Below the pieces are notes generated by a model. It saw only the letters and a program-made list of their open reading frames with translations, did not search any database and was not told the DNA's origin. A stretch of 64,000 bases of DNA from CAVSJR01 sp963728285 (lineage in GTDB: Bacteria; Actinomycetota; UBA4738; HRBIN12): positions 496,001 to 560,000 of the forward strand of contig CAVSJR010000001.1 in NCBI GenBank assembly GCA_963728285.1. The letters run 5' to 3'. Both the position numbers and the translations under genes were made by a program. Shown piece by piece: positions 56,087 through 64,000 of this stretch. Position 1 is the first letter of the stretch; every line of letters starts with the position of its first letter.

Positions 56087-58363
56087 CTAGAGGAACCCCA
56101 GACGACGGCTTGTTCGATCGCGCCGCTTCGCGATGTGACGCCGAGTTTGCGATAGATCGAGATCGCCTGCGATTTGACGGTATGGGGCGACACGTAGAGC
56201 CGCTCGCCGATCTCCCGGAACGACAGATGCGTGGGAAGGTACGGCAGCAGGCGAAGCTCGGCCGCGGTGAGCGTCGAGGCTCCGAACCTCGCATCCCGGC
56301 TTCCTTCCATCATCGACTCGAGGGCCTTCGCCTGTGTCGCGAGGGTTCCGAGGTTCGGCTGTCGCCGCAGGAGATCGTCGACCTCTCGCAGCAGGACCCG
56401 AGAGCCCGAGAGGTCCCCGAGCGCGCGATAGGCCCGCACCAGCTCGAGGCGCGTCTGGACCGAGAGGTGCGGCAGCGCATGGGTGAGCAGAGGGCGTAAT
56501 CGTTGAGCTCGTCCCAGGAGCGTCGGGCCTCGTCCCCTCTTCCCGGTGGAGCGCCACCCTGGCCGAGACGGCGTAGGCAAGGCCGCTCGTCGGGTAGTCC
56601 TCCACTCGATGGTCGCGAACCATCGAGAGGGCGCTCTCGGCCAGCTGGGCGGCCTCGACCCATCGGTCCCCTTCGATCGCGATCACGGCTCGCTCGGCGA
56701 ATGCCACGATGGCGGCGTTCCACGCGCCGATGTGCACCCCCTCCTCGGCGGAGTCCGCGAACAAATGGTCGGCGTCGTCCGCATCGCCGCTCAGAAGGCG
56801 GGAGATCCCGACGAGCAAGAGCGCGATCGGCCACCAGGAGCTCGCCCGGGGAATCGAGTTCACGGCTCGTTCCGCGTCCACGCGCATTCGTTCGACGCCG
56901 CCCTGGCATCGCACGGCGCTCAGCAGCGCGAGCCATGCGTCGATCGATGCGCTGCCGTCGGGCAGGGCGCCCTGGTAGGAACCTCGCTCGGCGGCGATGG
57001 CCCACCGCTCCGCTTCGGCCGGCTTGCCGCGGAGGGTACAGAGCCATGCGCCGAGCACACCGACCGCCGAATTCCGCTCGGCGGCCCCGCGCCGATCGAG
57101 CCACTCGAGCCACCGCTCCACGGTGACGGCGCGGCCGGTCCCGTACGTGCTCTGCGCCTGACCGACGAACAGCCGGGCGACGCGCTCAACGTCCCCCGCC
57201 TCCTGCGCATACTCGATCGCCTCATCGGTCAATCCGTGTGCCTCGCACCACTCCGCGGCTCGGCCGATGAGCGTCGGAACCAGGTCGGGTTCACGGCGCT
57301 GCAGCTCCGATCGAAGCAGGTCGCGAAAGAGGTGGTGATAGCGATACGACACTCGGTCGGCATCCAGGGGCAGGACGAAGAGATTCGAGCGCTCGAGGCG
57401 GTCGAGCATCCGGGCCGACCCGCGCGCGCGGAGAACCGCATCACACAGTTCAGACGAGAGACGCCCGAGCACCGACGTACGCGTCAGGAACCGCACATCC
57501 GCCGTTGAGAGCCGGGCGAGGAGCTCGGAGTTGAGGTAGTCCGCTACGAACTGCTCCCGACCCGAGAACGTTCGAATGGCCTCGTCCTCGGTCCCCCGGC
57601 CGTGACGAACAACGCGGCGAGATACAGGCCCGCGGCCCACCCCTCCGTCTTGTCGACCAGCTCCTCGACGTCGGCCTCGCGGAGATCCGCGCCCGCGTCC
57701 TGCAGCAACGTGGCGGCCTCCGTGGGGCCCAAGCTGCAGATCCTTCACGCCCACGTCGACGACGAGTCCTTGTGCACGCAGCCGAGGGAGGCCGATGTCC
57801 GGAATCGCTCGACCGGCGAGCGCCAGCTGCGATCCAGGGGGAAACGCCGCGCCGAGCGCGGAGACCGCATCGAGGCATTCGGGGTCCTGAAGATGCTGGA
57901 CGTCGTCCAGCACGAGCACGAGCGGCACGCCGGCGGCCGCGAGCGCGGCTCCGAGCCGCGGGACGGCCGACCCGATGATGGCGGGGCCGGGGGACCTCAA
58001 CGCGTCGAAGACCCCCGCATCGATCGGGATCAGCCGCTGAAGCGCCACGGCCGCGTAGGTGAGCAGCACGACGGGATCGTTGTCCTGTCCGTCCACCGAG
58101 ATCCACCCGAAGGGTCGCGGGTCCCGGCCGGCCCATTGGGCCAGGAGCGTCGTCTTGCCGTAGCCGGCGCCTGCGGAGACCATCACGAGAGGCTGGTGCT
58201 CGAGGCCCGCAGGTGGTCGAGGAGCGACGGTCCGAAAGACGCTTCCGGAGCGGATTGGGGGCGGTCGAAGCTTCCCCTCGATCAGCTCGAAGCCGGGCCC
58301 GGCTCCCGATTCGGGGATTCGGACGATCTTCCTCGAGCTCCTTGAGCGAACCTGCGGTTTCAC
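56087..58363 (-). CDS. MalT-type LuxR regulator 2 (several frame breaks)
   Basis: About 758 residues, paralogous to regulator 1: Walker A SAGAGYGKTTLLAQWAG, PLVLVLDDVQHLQDPECLDA, WHTH-linked EGWAAGLYLAALFV, TPR-like middle and HTH LTAAELRLLPYLPTHLSFRE with YVSPHTVKSQAISIYRKLG. Six indels (near 58235, 58215, 57733, 57590, 56545, 56105), two pairs of them compensating, scramble short stretches; the restored end is EQARRLGFL. GTG 58363 lies nine bases after TAGGCT (58378-58373), so it is leaderless. Confidence 0.85.
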   Translation of the reverse strand: MKPQVRSRSSRKIVRIPESGAGPGFELIEGKLRPPPIRSGSVFRTVAPRPPAGLEHQPLVMVSAGAGYGKTTLLAQWAGRDPRPFGWISVDGQDNDPVVLLTYAAVALQRLIPIDAGVFDALRSPGPAIIGSAVPRLGAALAAAGVPLVLVLDDVQHLQDPECLDAVSALGAAFPPGSQLALAGRAIPDIGLPRLRAQGLVVDVGVKDLQLGPHGGRHVAAGRGRGSPRGRRRGAGRQDGGVGRGPVSRRVVRHGRGTEDEAIRTFSGREQFVADYLNSELLARLSTADVRFLTRTSVLGRLSSELCDAVLRARGSARMLDRLERSNLFVLPLDADRVSYRYHHLFRDLLRSELQRREPDLVPTLIGRAAEWCEAHGLTDEAIEYAQEAGDVERVARLFVGQAQSTYGTGRAVTVERWLEWLDRRGAAERNSAVGVLGAWLCTLRGKPAEAERWAIAAERGSYQGALPDGSASIDAWLALLSAVRCQGGVERMRVDAERAVNSIPRASSWWPIALLLVGISRLLSGDADDADHLFADSAEEGVHIGAWNAAIVAFAERAVIAIEGDRWVEAAQLAESALSMVRDHRVEDYPTSGLAYAVSARVALHREEGTRPDAPGTSSTITPSAHPCAAAPLGPDAPRAGAGLSRARGPLGLSGPAARGRRSPAATAEPRNPRDTGEGPRVDDGRKPGCEVRSLDAHRGRASPAAVPSHASVVPGDRRAALRVAPYRQIAGDLDLSQTRRHIAKRRDRTSRRLGFL

Positions 58364-58452
58364 ATCGTCACAAGCCTATACCGCAAAGCGCAACGACGAC
58401 CCTGAGGGGGACGTCGGAGGCAGGGTTCGCGGCCTCTCCTCGTCTCGGAGGG

Positions 58453-58499
58453 TTTCATCCGATCGGGACGATGCCCGGCGACTCCGATCGCGGTTGGCT
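58453..58499 (+). promoter_or_regulatory. Palindromic site i with -10 (TTGGCT)
   Basis: TTTCATCCG-ATC-GGGACGATG (58453-58473), with TTGGCT (58494-58499) beginning 31 bp from the centre. It points at the SHOCT-DUF6325-DUF2252 genes and away from regulator 2. Confidence 0.65.
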
Positions 58500-58592
58500 T
58501 GCGTTGGGCGTCGGACCGGAATGGGGCGAGGCGCGGTTGAGGAGATCGCACGGCCGGAGGGCCGACCGACCTGCGGAGGGAGTGACCACATC

Positions 58593-58884
58593 ATGAAGAC
58601 GAAGGCGACCAGTGCTGCGGGCGGCGACGATGGCTGGCGGCGCCGCGGTCGCGTATCACGCCGGAAAGACCTCCGGGCGAATGCGAGCCAAGAGGGCGCG
58701 CAACCCGCAGGGGATGCAGGGCGCTCAGCCGGTCGCGCCGGCCCCGCCGGCCCCGGTCTCCACCGCGGGCGGACCGTCCGAGGACGCGATCGCGAAGCTG
58801 AAGGAGCTGGGGCAACTCCGCGATCAAGGCATCCTCACCGACCAGGAGTTCGAGGCGCAGAAGCAGAAGGTGCTCGGCGGCTAG
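58593..58884 (+). CDS. SHOCT-domain small protein (one frame break)
   Basis: About 96 residues: MKTKAT, then after one extra A near 58611 LRAATMAGGAAVAYHAGKTS, a basic Gln/Pro/Ala linker and a C-terminal SHOCT domain (DAIAKLKELGQLRDQGILTD, EEF-like QEFEAQKQKVLGG). SHOCT domains mediate oligomerisation. The ATG at 58593 has GGAGGGAG upstream. First gene of a likely stress operon with DUF6325 19 bp downstream. Confidence 0.82.
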
Positions 58885-58903
58885 CGACGACGGGAGACCA
58901 AGC

Positions 58904-59400
58904 ATGGACGAGTTCGGACCGGTTCAGATGTTGGTAGTCGGCTTCGACGACGCGAACTTTCAAGGCGAGATCCTCCCGGAGCTCCGTCGGCTCCGGGACA
59001 GGGACGTCATCCGCCTCATCGACCTCGTGGTCGTCGAGAAGGACGCCGCCGGAGACATCACCTCCGTGGAGGTGAGCGATCTGTCCGAGGACGAGGCCGC
59101 CGAGTTCGGCGCCATCGCCGGTGCCCTCGTCGGCCTCGGAGCGGACGGCGGCGAGGGGATGGAGGAGGTGCGCCTCGCCGGCGCCGAGGCGGCCGAGGAC
59201 GGGGTCTTCGGCGATGAGCTCGTCTGGTCGGTCGCGGATGCGATTCCATTCGGCATCGACCGCGGCGGTCGCCCTCATCGAGCATCGCTGGGCGATTCCC
59301 CTCCGGGACGCGATCCGTCGCGCCGGAGGTGTGACCACGAGCCGACACGTGGGTGCATCCCGAGGATCTCATCGCCGCCGGCGCAGCCCTCCGGGCCTAG
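58904..59400 (+). CDS. DUF6325/DUF1269-like protein (two frame breaks)
   Basis: About 165 residues. FGPVQMLVVGFDDANFQGEI, LRDRDVIRLIDLVVVEKDAA and FGAIAGALVGLGADGGEGME are typical; extra bases near 59252 (ATC-G-ACC) and 59344 hide the end, which restores to TAAVALIEHRWAIPLRDAI and DTWVHPEDLIAAGAALRA with TAG at 59400. Role unknown; the same type of protein is at 48.7 kb. It lies between the SHOCT and DUF2252 genes, probably one transcript. Confidence 0.8.
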
Positions 59401-59583
59401 GACCGGAGCTCCCAGCCGATCCGGCCGCCTCGGCCGTGTGTCCCTTATCGACGTCGGCGTCCGGTGGGGTGGCCGGCCCGACGTGCGTGCCGGACGAGAG
59501 GGAGACGCCGGCGGCGACGCTGAGGTCTGGGACCGTCGGCTGACGCACCGAAGGAGAACGGACGTCGCGAGGAGGGTCCGGCG

Positions 59584-61010
59584 ATGGGAACAACCAAGAT
59601 CAAACACCCGAGCGTGGAGGAACGCAGAGCCCAGGGCAAGGAGGCGCGGACTCGGGTGCCTCCTTCCGATCACGCGGATTGGGCCCCGGCCGCGGATCGC
59701 CCCGACCCGGTGAGTCTGCTTGAGGCACAGAACGAAACGCGCGAACCCGACCTCGTGCCCGTCCGCCACGGACGGATGATGGTGTCCCCATTCACGTTCT
59801 ATCGGGGAGCGGCGAAGATCATGGCCGCGGACCTCAAGGACACGCCGAGGGCCGGCCTGAACGTCCAGCTCTGCGGCGACGCGCATCTGTCCAACTTCGG
59901 TGTGTTCGCGTCACCCGAGCGCCGGCTCCTGTTCGACGTGAACGACTTCGACGAGACGCTCACCGGCCCGTTCGAGTACGACGTGATGCGCATGGCGGCG
60001 AGCTTCGCGATCGCTGGGCGAAACAACGGCTTCGCACAGGCCGATACGCGCGTCGTCGACGCTTGCGTCGGTGACGGCCTACCGAGAGGCGATGAGGGGC
60101 TTCGCCCAGATGAGCACCATGGACGTCTGGTACGCCGCATCTGTCCGAGGAAGAGCTCATGAACGGGATCCGGAGCGCCGCCAAGGCCTCGAAGACGAAG
60201 AAGGACGCGAAGGCCGCGAAGCGGGCAGAGCAGTCCGTCGAGAAAGCTCGCACCCGCGACAGCCTGCAGGCGCTTTCGAAGCTCGGGGAGCGGGTGGACG
60301 GCGAGTACCGGATCGTGAGCCAGCCGCCGATCGTGGTTCCGTCCCGAGATCTGGCCGCCACCTACGGCCTCTCCCCAGACGAGGTCGAGCCCCTCATCCG
60401 CGAGCAGTTCCGCTCGTATCGGGCGACGCTCCAGGACGATCGACGCCATTTGCTGGAGCGATTCAAGTTCGTCGACCTCGCCCGCAAGGTCGTGGGGGTC
60501 GGAAGCGTCGGCACGCGTGCGTTCATCGTGCTCCTCCAAGGACGCGATGAGCAGGACCCACTGTTCCTTCAGGTCAAGGAGGCTACTTCCTCGGTACTGG
60601 AGGATCACCTGCCGAAGAGCCGCTACAAGCAGCATGGCGAACGCGTCGTCCATGGGCAGCGTTTGATGCAGGCCGCCAGCGACATCTACCTGGGTTGGAC
60701 CAAAGGGGTCGACGTCAACCGCCACTTCTACTGGCGCCAACTGCGCGACATGAAGGGCTCGGCCGACGTGGAGTCGATGAGCCCGCTCGGTCTCTCGTTC
60801 TACGCCGGCATCTGCGGATGGACGCTCGCGCGAGCGCACGCCCGGTCGGGGGACGCGGTCGCGATCGCCGCATACCTGGGCAAGAGCGATCGGTTCGATC
60901 GGTCGATCACCGATTTCTCCGAGCGGTACGCGGATCAGAACGAGAAGGACTATCAGGCGTTCGCGGGGGCGATCCGATCCGGGCGATTGGAGGCGATCGA
61001 AGGTGTGTGA
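59584..61010 (+). CDS. DUF2252 protein (kinase-like fold; two frame breaks)
   Basis: About 475 residues: RHGRMMVSPFTFYRGAAKIM, LCGDAHLSNFGVFASPERRL and LFDVNDFDETLTGPFEYDVM are the DUF2252 hallmarks, resembling aminoglycoside-phosphotransferase-type catalytic loops (GDAHLSNFG, DFDE). Later FIVLLQGRDEQDPLFLQVKE and RSITDFSERYADQNEKDYQA. Single extra G near 60065 and 60150 break the frame around TAYREAMRGFAQMSTMDVWY. ATG 59584 follows GGAGGG. Substrate unknown. Confidence 0.88.
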
Positions 61011-61051
61011 GATGGGTAGGGCGGCGGCCGAGAATCGACGAAGGGGATCTG

Positions 61052-61903
61052 ATGACTGAGCGCGAAACGTCGGGTGGGGCCCCTGAGCGGGGAGGCGTCG
61101 TGGGCTACGTCGACACCAGGGTCGAGGGGATGATCCAGGACTTCTACGACCCCCGGTTCGAGGGTCGGCGGCTGTTCTCGGAATTGTTGGGCACCTTCTT
61201 CCTGGTGCTCGTGGCGGCAGGGGGGGCGGTCGTCAACGCCCAGAGCGGGGGGCAGATCCCCCTCGCGGTGCGGGTGACGGCGCCCGGGTTGATGGTGATG
61301 GCGATGATCCTGTTCATGGGCGCGGTCTCCGGCGCGCACTTCAATCCCGTCGTCTCCGTGGGCTTCGCCATGCGGGGTGACTTCCCATGGAAGCGTGTCC
61401 CGGGCTACGTGATCGCCCAAGTGGTCGGCTCGATCCTCGCCGTGCTGTTCCTGCGCGCGACGCTCGGCAACATCGGGGGCCTGGGCACGACCGAGCCGGG
61501 TCCCGGCATCTCAGCCACCACGGCGCTCGTGTTCGAGGCCGTGCTGACCCTGGGCCTGTTGAGCACCATCCTCGGGACGGCCTCGGGAGCCCAGAACGTC
61601 GGGGTGTTCGGCGCGCTGGCGGTGGGCGCCTACATCGCGCTGGCCGGCCTCTGGGCGGCTCCCATCAGCGGAACCTCGATGAACCCGACGCGCTCCCTCG
61701 GCCCGATGATCGTGAGCGGGAACTACCACGACTGGTGGGTCTACATCGTGGGACCGTTCCTCGGCGGCATCGTGGCGGTCGGGGTCGCCTGGCTCCTGCG
61801 AGGTCGCGGCGGAGGCTTCCAGGGGAAGATGGCGGCACAGGGCGTCGTCAAGCTCGACGTGACGGATCCCTCGAGGGTCGCCCGGGAGGCACCGCCGGGC
61901 TGA
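61052..61903 (+). CDS. MIP-family (aquaporin-like) channel
   Basis: 283 residues. An extended N-terminus of 45 residues precedes six helices (LFSELLGTFFLVLVAAGGAV and on). The two half-helix boxes are altered from NPA: SGAHFNPVVSVGFA and SGTSMNPTRSLGPM, so NPV and NPT. Such variants suggest a solute other than water, or changed selectivity. ATG 61052 has GAAGGGGA upstream. It lies 41 bp after the DUF2252 gene and may share its transcript. Confidence 0.88.
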   Translation: MTERETSGGAPERGGVVGYVDTRVEGMIQDFYDPRFEGRRLFSELLGTFFLVLVAAGGAVVNAQSGGQIPLAVRVTAPGLMVMAMILFMGAVSGAHFNPVVSVGFAMRGDFPWKRVPGYVIAQVVGSILAVLFLRATLGNIGGLGTTEPGPGISATTALVFEAVLTLGLLSTILGTASGAQNVGVFGALAVGAYIALAGLWAAPISGTSMNPTRSLGPMIVSGNYHDWWVYIVGPFLGGIVAVGVAWLLRGRGGGFQGKMAAQGVVKLDVTDPSRVAREAPPG

Positions 61904-61959
61904 TCCGGACCTCGACATCCCCTCCACGCAAGCCGGGATCTCTTGCACCCGAGGCGATC

Positions 61960-62715
61960 TCACGACGGCACTGCGGTCACGTCTCGACGTCGGATGAACG
62001 CAGGCCCGATCCTCGCTGTCCGGGCTGCCAGGCGCTGACGGCCTTGGCGACGGCCGTCACGAGGAACAGCTGTCCGATCAACATCTCGAGGACGGCGAAG
62101 GACTGTCCCGGGTTGCTCGCCGGCACGAGGTTGCCGTACCCGGTCGTGGTCAGCGTGGTGAACGAGAAGAAGAGGTCCTGCGGGAACGTCCCCTCGCCCG
62201 AGCGACCGAAGAATGGGCCGGCCTGAACGAGTCCCAGGGCTCGATACGTGAACGCGAAGAACATCCCGACCATGAGGTAGGCCGCGATGGCGCCCAGCAC
62301 CGTCTCGCGATCCACGGTTCGTCGCGACACGAGGTGGCGCACGATGCTGAACGGCGCGCCGAAGTACAGCACGCCGCTGATCACCGCCATGGCGCCTCCC
62401 GCCGCGATGTCCTCCTCGACGACGAGGTTCACGGCGGCGGCGATCGCACAGAGGATGAGGATCACACCGGTCACCGTGCGGAAGCGGCGGCGAGCCCGCG
62501 AGGCTCGGCAGGACGACCCAGACCGTGGCGATCTGGACGGACACGACGAGCGAGGTCGCCCATTCCGCGGTCAGCGTGACCGAGACGGCGTACGTGATGA
62601 TGATGAGGAGGAGGACGAGGCCGTAGCTGTCCGGAGAGGAGAGGGCTCCGATCAGAGAACGTGGATGGCGAAGCCGGGGCCCTTGCCGCTGGTCATCCTC
62701 TGGCTCACGCGACAT
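61960..62715 (-). CDS. Two-pore-helix potassium channel (one frame break)
   Basis: About 251 residues. YGLVLLLIIITYAVSVTLTA and MTGVILILCAIAAAVNLVVE precede VLGAIAAYLMVGMFFAFTYR and the pore FFSFTTLTTTGYGNLVPASN, with filter TTGYGN, then FAVLEMLIGQLFLVTAVAKA. One extra C near 62490 splits WVVL from RASRARRRFRTVTGV. ATG 62715 is the start. Convergent with the MIP gene. Likely a K+ leak or osmotic-stress channel. Confidence 0.88.
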   Translation of the reverse strand: MSREPEDDQRQGPRLRHPRSLIGALSSPDSYGLVLLLIIITYAVSVTLTAEWATSLVVSVQIATVWVVLPSLAGSPPLPHGDRCDPHPLCDRRRREPRRRGGHRGGRRHGGDQRRAVLRRAVQHRAPPRVATNRGSRDGAGRHRGLPHGRDVLRVHVSSPGTRSGRPILRSLGRGDVPAGPLLLVHHADHDRVRQPRAGEQPGTVLRRPRDVDRTAVPRDGRRQGRQRLAARTARIGPAFIRRRDVTAVPS

Positions 62716-62793
62716 GGCAGCGCCTCAACGGTCCCTGGGCGACGGCGGAGCCGGTGCCACGGAGGATCCGGCTGCGAGGCGGGGTGTCCGCGG

Positions 62794-64000
62794 TCACGGC
62801 GAAGGGCTCCTCGATCGGTCCTTCGATTCGTACTGGCTCAGCAACTCGATCTCCCGGTCCTTGGTGGGGAAGAGGAAGCAGATCAACGCCGCGCCCAGCA
62901 GGATCGCGATGATCCCGGCGAGGTAGGCCCACTGATCGCCGTGGATGAACGCGGACTTCGCCGCCTGCGTGATCTCGCTCGCGTGCTTCGGGTACTGCTG
63001 AGCGATCGACTCCGCGCCCGAGAACGACTTCTGGAGCTGGCTCTCGGTGTTCGAGGTGATCTGCTGCTGGTTCGGCGACGCCGCGACGGCGGCGGCCACC
63101 GCGGACGCGTAGCCGGCCGTGAGCAGCGCTCCCATGATCGATTGCATGATCGACCCCCCGAGATCCCTCTGGAGGTCGGCGGTCCCGGATGCCATGCCAG
63201 CGCGATCGACCGGCACCGAGCCGGTGAGCGAATGCGAGGCGGGGGTTCCGGCGAGGCCGACGCCGATGCCGACGAGCGCGAACGCCAGGCCCACCACCCA
63301 GTACGAGGCGCCCGCCTTCCACAGCAGCAGCATCACGATGAAGCTCAGCAGACATGCGGCGTAGCCCGCGAGCAGGGTCACCCGGGATCCACGTGCCTGG
63401 ATCAGGCTGGCCGATCGCGGCGCCACGAGGACCATGAAGACTGCCGCCGGCAGGATCGCGGCGCCGGACTCGAGCGGCGAGTAGCCGAGCACGTTCTGCA
63501 GGAACTGCTGGCCCACGAACAAGGCGCCCATGAGGGATCCGAAGACGATGATCCCGCCGCATGCCGCGACCCAGAAGATCCGCCGGCCGGCGACGTGAAG
63601 ATCGTAGAGAGGATTGTTCGCTCGGCGCTGCCTGATGAGGAACGCGACGGTGGCTGCGATCGCGATCGCCGCCAACCCCAACGCCAGTGCCCCGGCGTCG
63701 GGGACGACGGCGAAGTTGATCGCCAGGATGAGCGCCGCAACGAGCACGACCGACAGGATGCCGCCCAGGTTGTCGACGGGGTCGGTGGCCTCGTTGATGT
63801 GGGCCGGCACGTAGACGATCGCCATCACTAGGGCCACGACGGCGAACGGCAGGGTGAACAGGAACGCCGACCCCCACCAGAAGTCCTCCAGGAGCCAGCC
63901 GGCGATCAACATGCTGAGCGCCGATGCGGCTCCGCCTACCGCCGACCAGAGCGCGATCGACTTGGTGCGGCCCGGGCCCGCCCACAGCGCCGTGATCAGG
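62794..64000 (-). CDS. MFS drug transporter, DHA2 (EmrB/QacA) type, 5' end outside window
   Basis: At least 400 residues of a 14-helix exporter: ALWSAVGGAASALSMLIAGW, LLEDFWWGSAFLFTLPFAVV, FGSLMGALFVGQQFLQNVLG, YSPLESGAAILPAAVFMVLV and GLAFALVGIGVGLAGTPASH. An elongated loop before the last helix (QQITSNTESQLQKSFSGAES) is common in actinobacterial members. The gene continues beyond base 64000. Substrate unknown. It ends 78 bp upstream of the potassium channel on the same strand. Confidence 0.9.
   Translation of the reverse strand, partial: LITALWAGPGRTKSIALWSAVGGAASALSMLIAGWLLEDFWWGSAFLFTLPFAVVALVMAIVYVPAHINEATDPVDNLGGILSVVLVAALILAINFAVVPDAGALALGLAAIAIAATVAFLIRQRRANNPLYDLHVAGRRIFWVAACGGIIVFGSLMGALFVGQQFLQNVLGYSPLESGAAILPAAVFMVLVAPRSASLIQARGSRVTLLAGYAACLLSFIVMLLLWKAGASYWVVGLAFALVGIGVGLAGTPASHSLTGSVPVDRAGMASGTADLQRDLGGSIMQSIMGALLTAGYASAVAAAVAASPNQQQITSNTESQLQKSFSGAESIAQQYPKHASEITQAAKSAFIHGDQWAYLAGIIAILLGAALICFLFPTKDREIELLSQYESKDRSRSPSP

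Overview
The window is GC-rich DNA, most consistent with a soil or freshwater actinobacterium (Actinomycetota), although a related deep-branching phylum cannot be excluded. The case rests on leaderless TAnnnT promoters a few bases from start codons, GTG starts, GTGA/ATGA gene overlaps, NdgR-like IclR control beside leuCD, MalT-type LuxR regulators, and DUF4239, DUF2252, DUF2292 and SHOCT proteins. There is no rRNA, CRISPR array or intact transposon. Two tRNAs are present, Ser(CGA) and Arg(ACG).

Layout. 0-3 kb: MFS fragment, tRNA-Ser, tadA, a small zincin and pncB. 3-12 kb: a sulfur locus. One minus-strand operon runs sbp-cysT-cysW-cysA-DUF2292-sulfonate-type binding protein-ATPase-permease, with a second DUF2292 gene upstream, and a divergent rhodanese follows a leader built from a repeated two-hairpin module. 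12-16 kb: clpP, an SRPBCC/ArsR pair with twin operators, leuDC and iclR. 16-24 kb: secreted and redox enzymes, a K+ channel, a Ca2+/Na+ exchanger and an aldo/keto reductase, with relics of an earlier tandem copy of the last two. 24-39 kb: extracellular proteins (two FN3-phosphoesterases, a protein of about 2,100 residues with 18 Ig-like repeats, an S9 peptidase, an RTX-like protein, a formylglycine-generating-type enzyme). 39-44 kb: a 1.2-kb segment flanked by a copy of the tRNA-Arg 3' end, then acetyltransferase, nucleotidyltransferase, RDD and repeat-protein genes. 44-62 kb: a cluster that looks stress-related (debranching enzyme, MarC, paired small membrane proteins, DUF1269/DUF6325, lipid kinase, two MalT-type regulators, SHOCT, DUF2252, MIP channel, K+ channel). 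The window ends inside an MFS gene.

The most interesting signal is a 21-bp near-palindrome (TCAWCC-N5-GGRYGATG) found ten or eleven times from 18 to 58.5 kb. It always has the same orientation to the next gene, and in most cases a -10-like hexamer starts 31-32 bp from its centre. It looks like the activator site of a dispersed regulon that joins most of the stress-type genes. The regulator is unknown; the two MalT-like proteins are candidates by position only.

Caution on quality. About 35 single-base frame breaks, mostly one extra base, interrupt otherwise well-conserved genes including tadA, clpP, cysT/W/A and DUF2252. Sequencing or assembly error is far likelier than decay, so these genes are annotated as intact CDS with the break positions noted.
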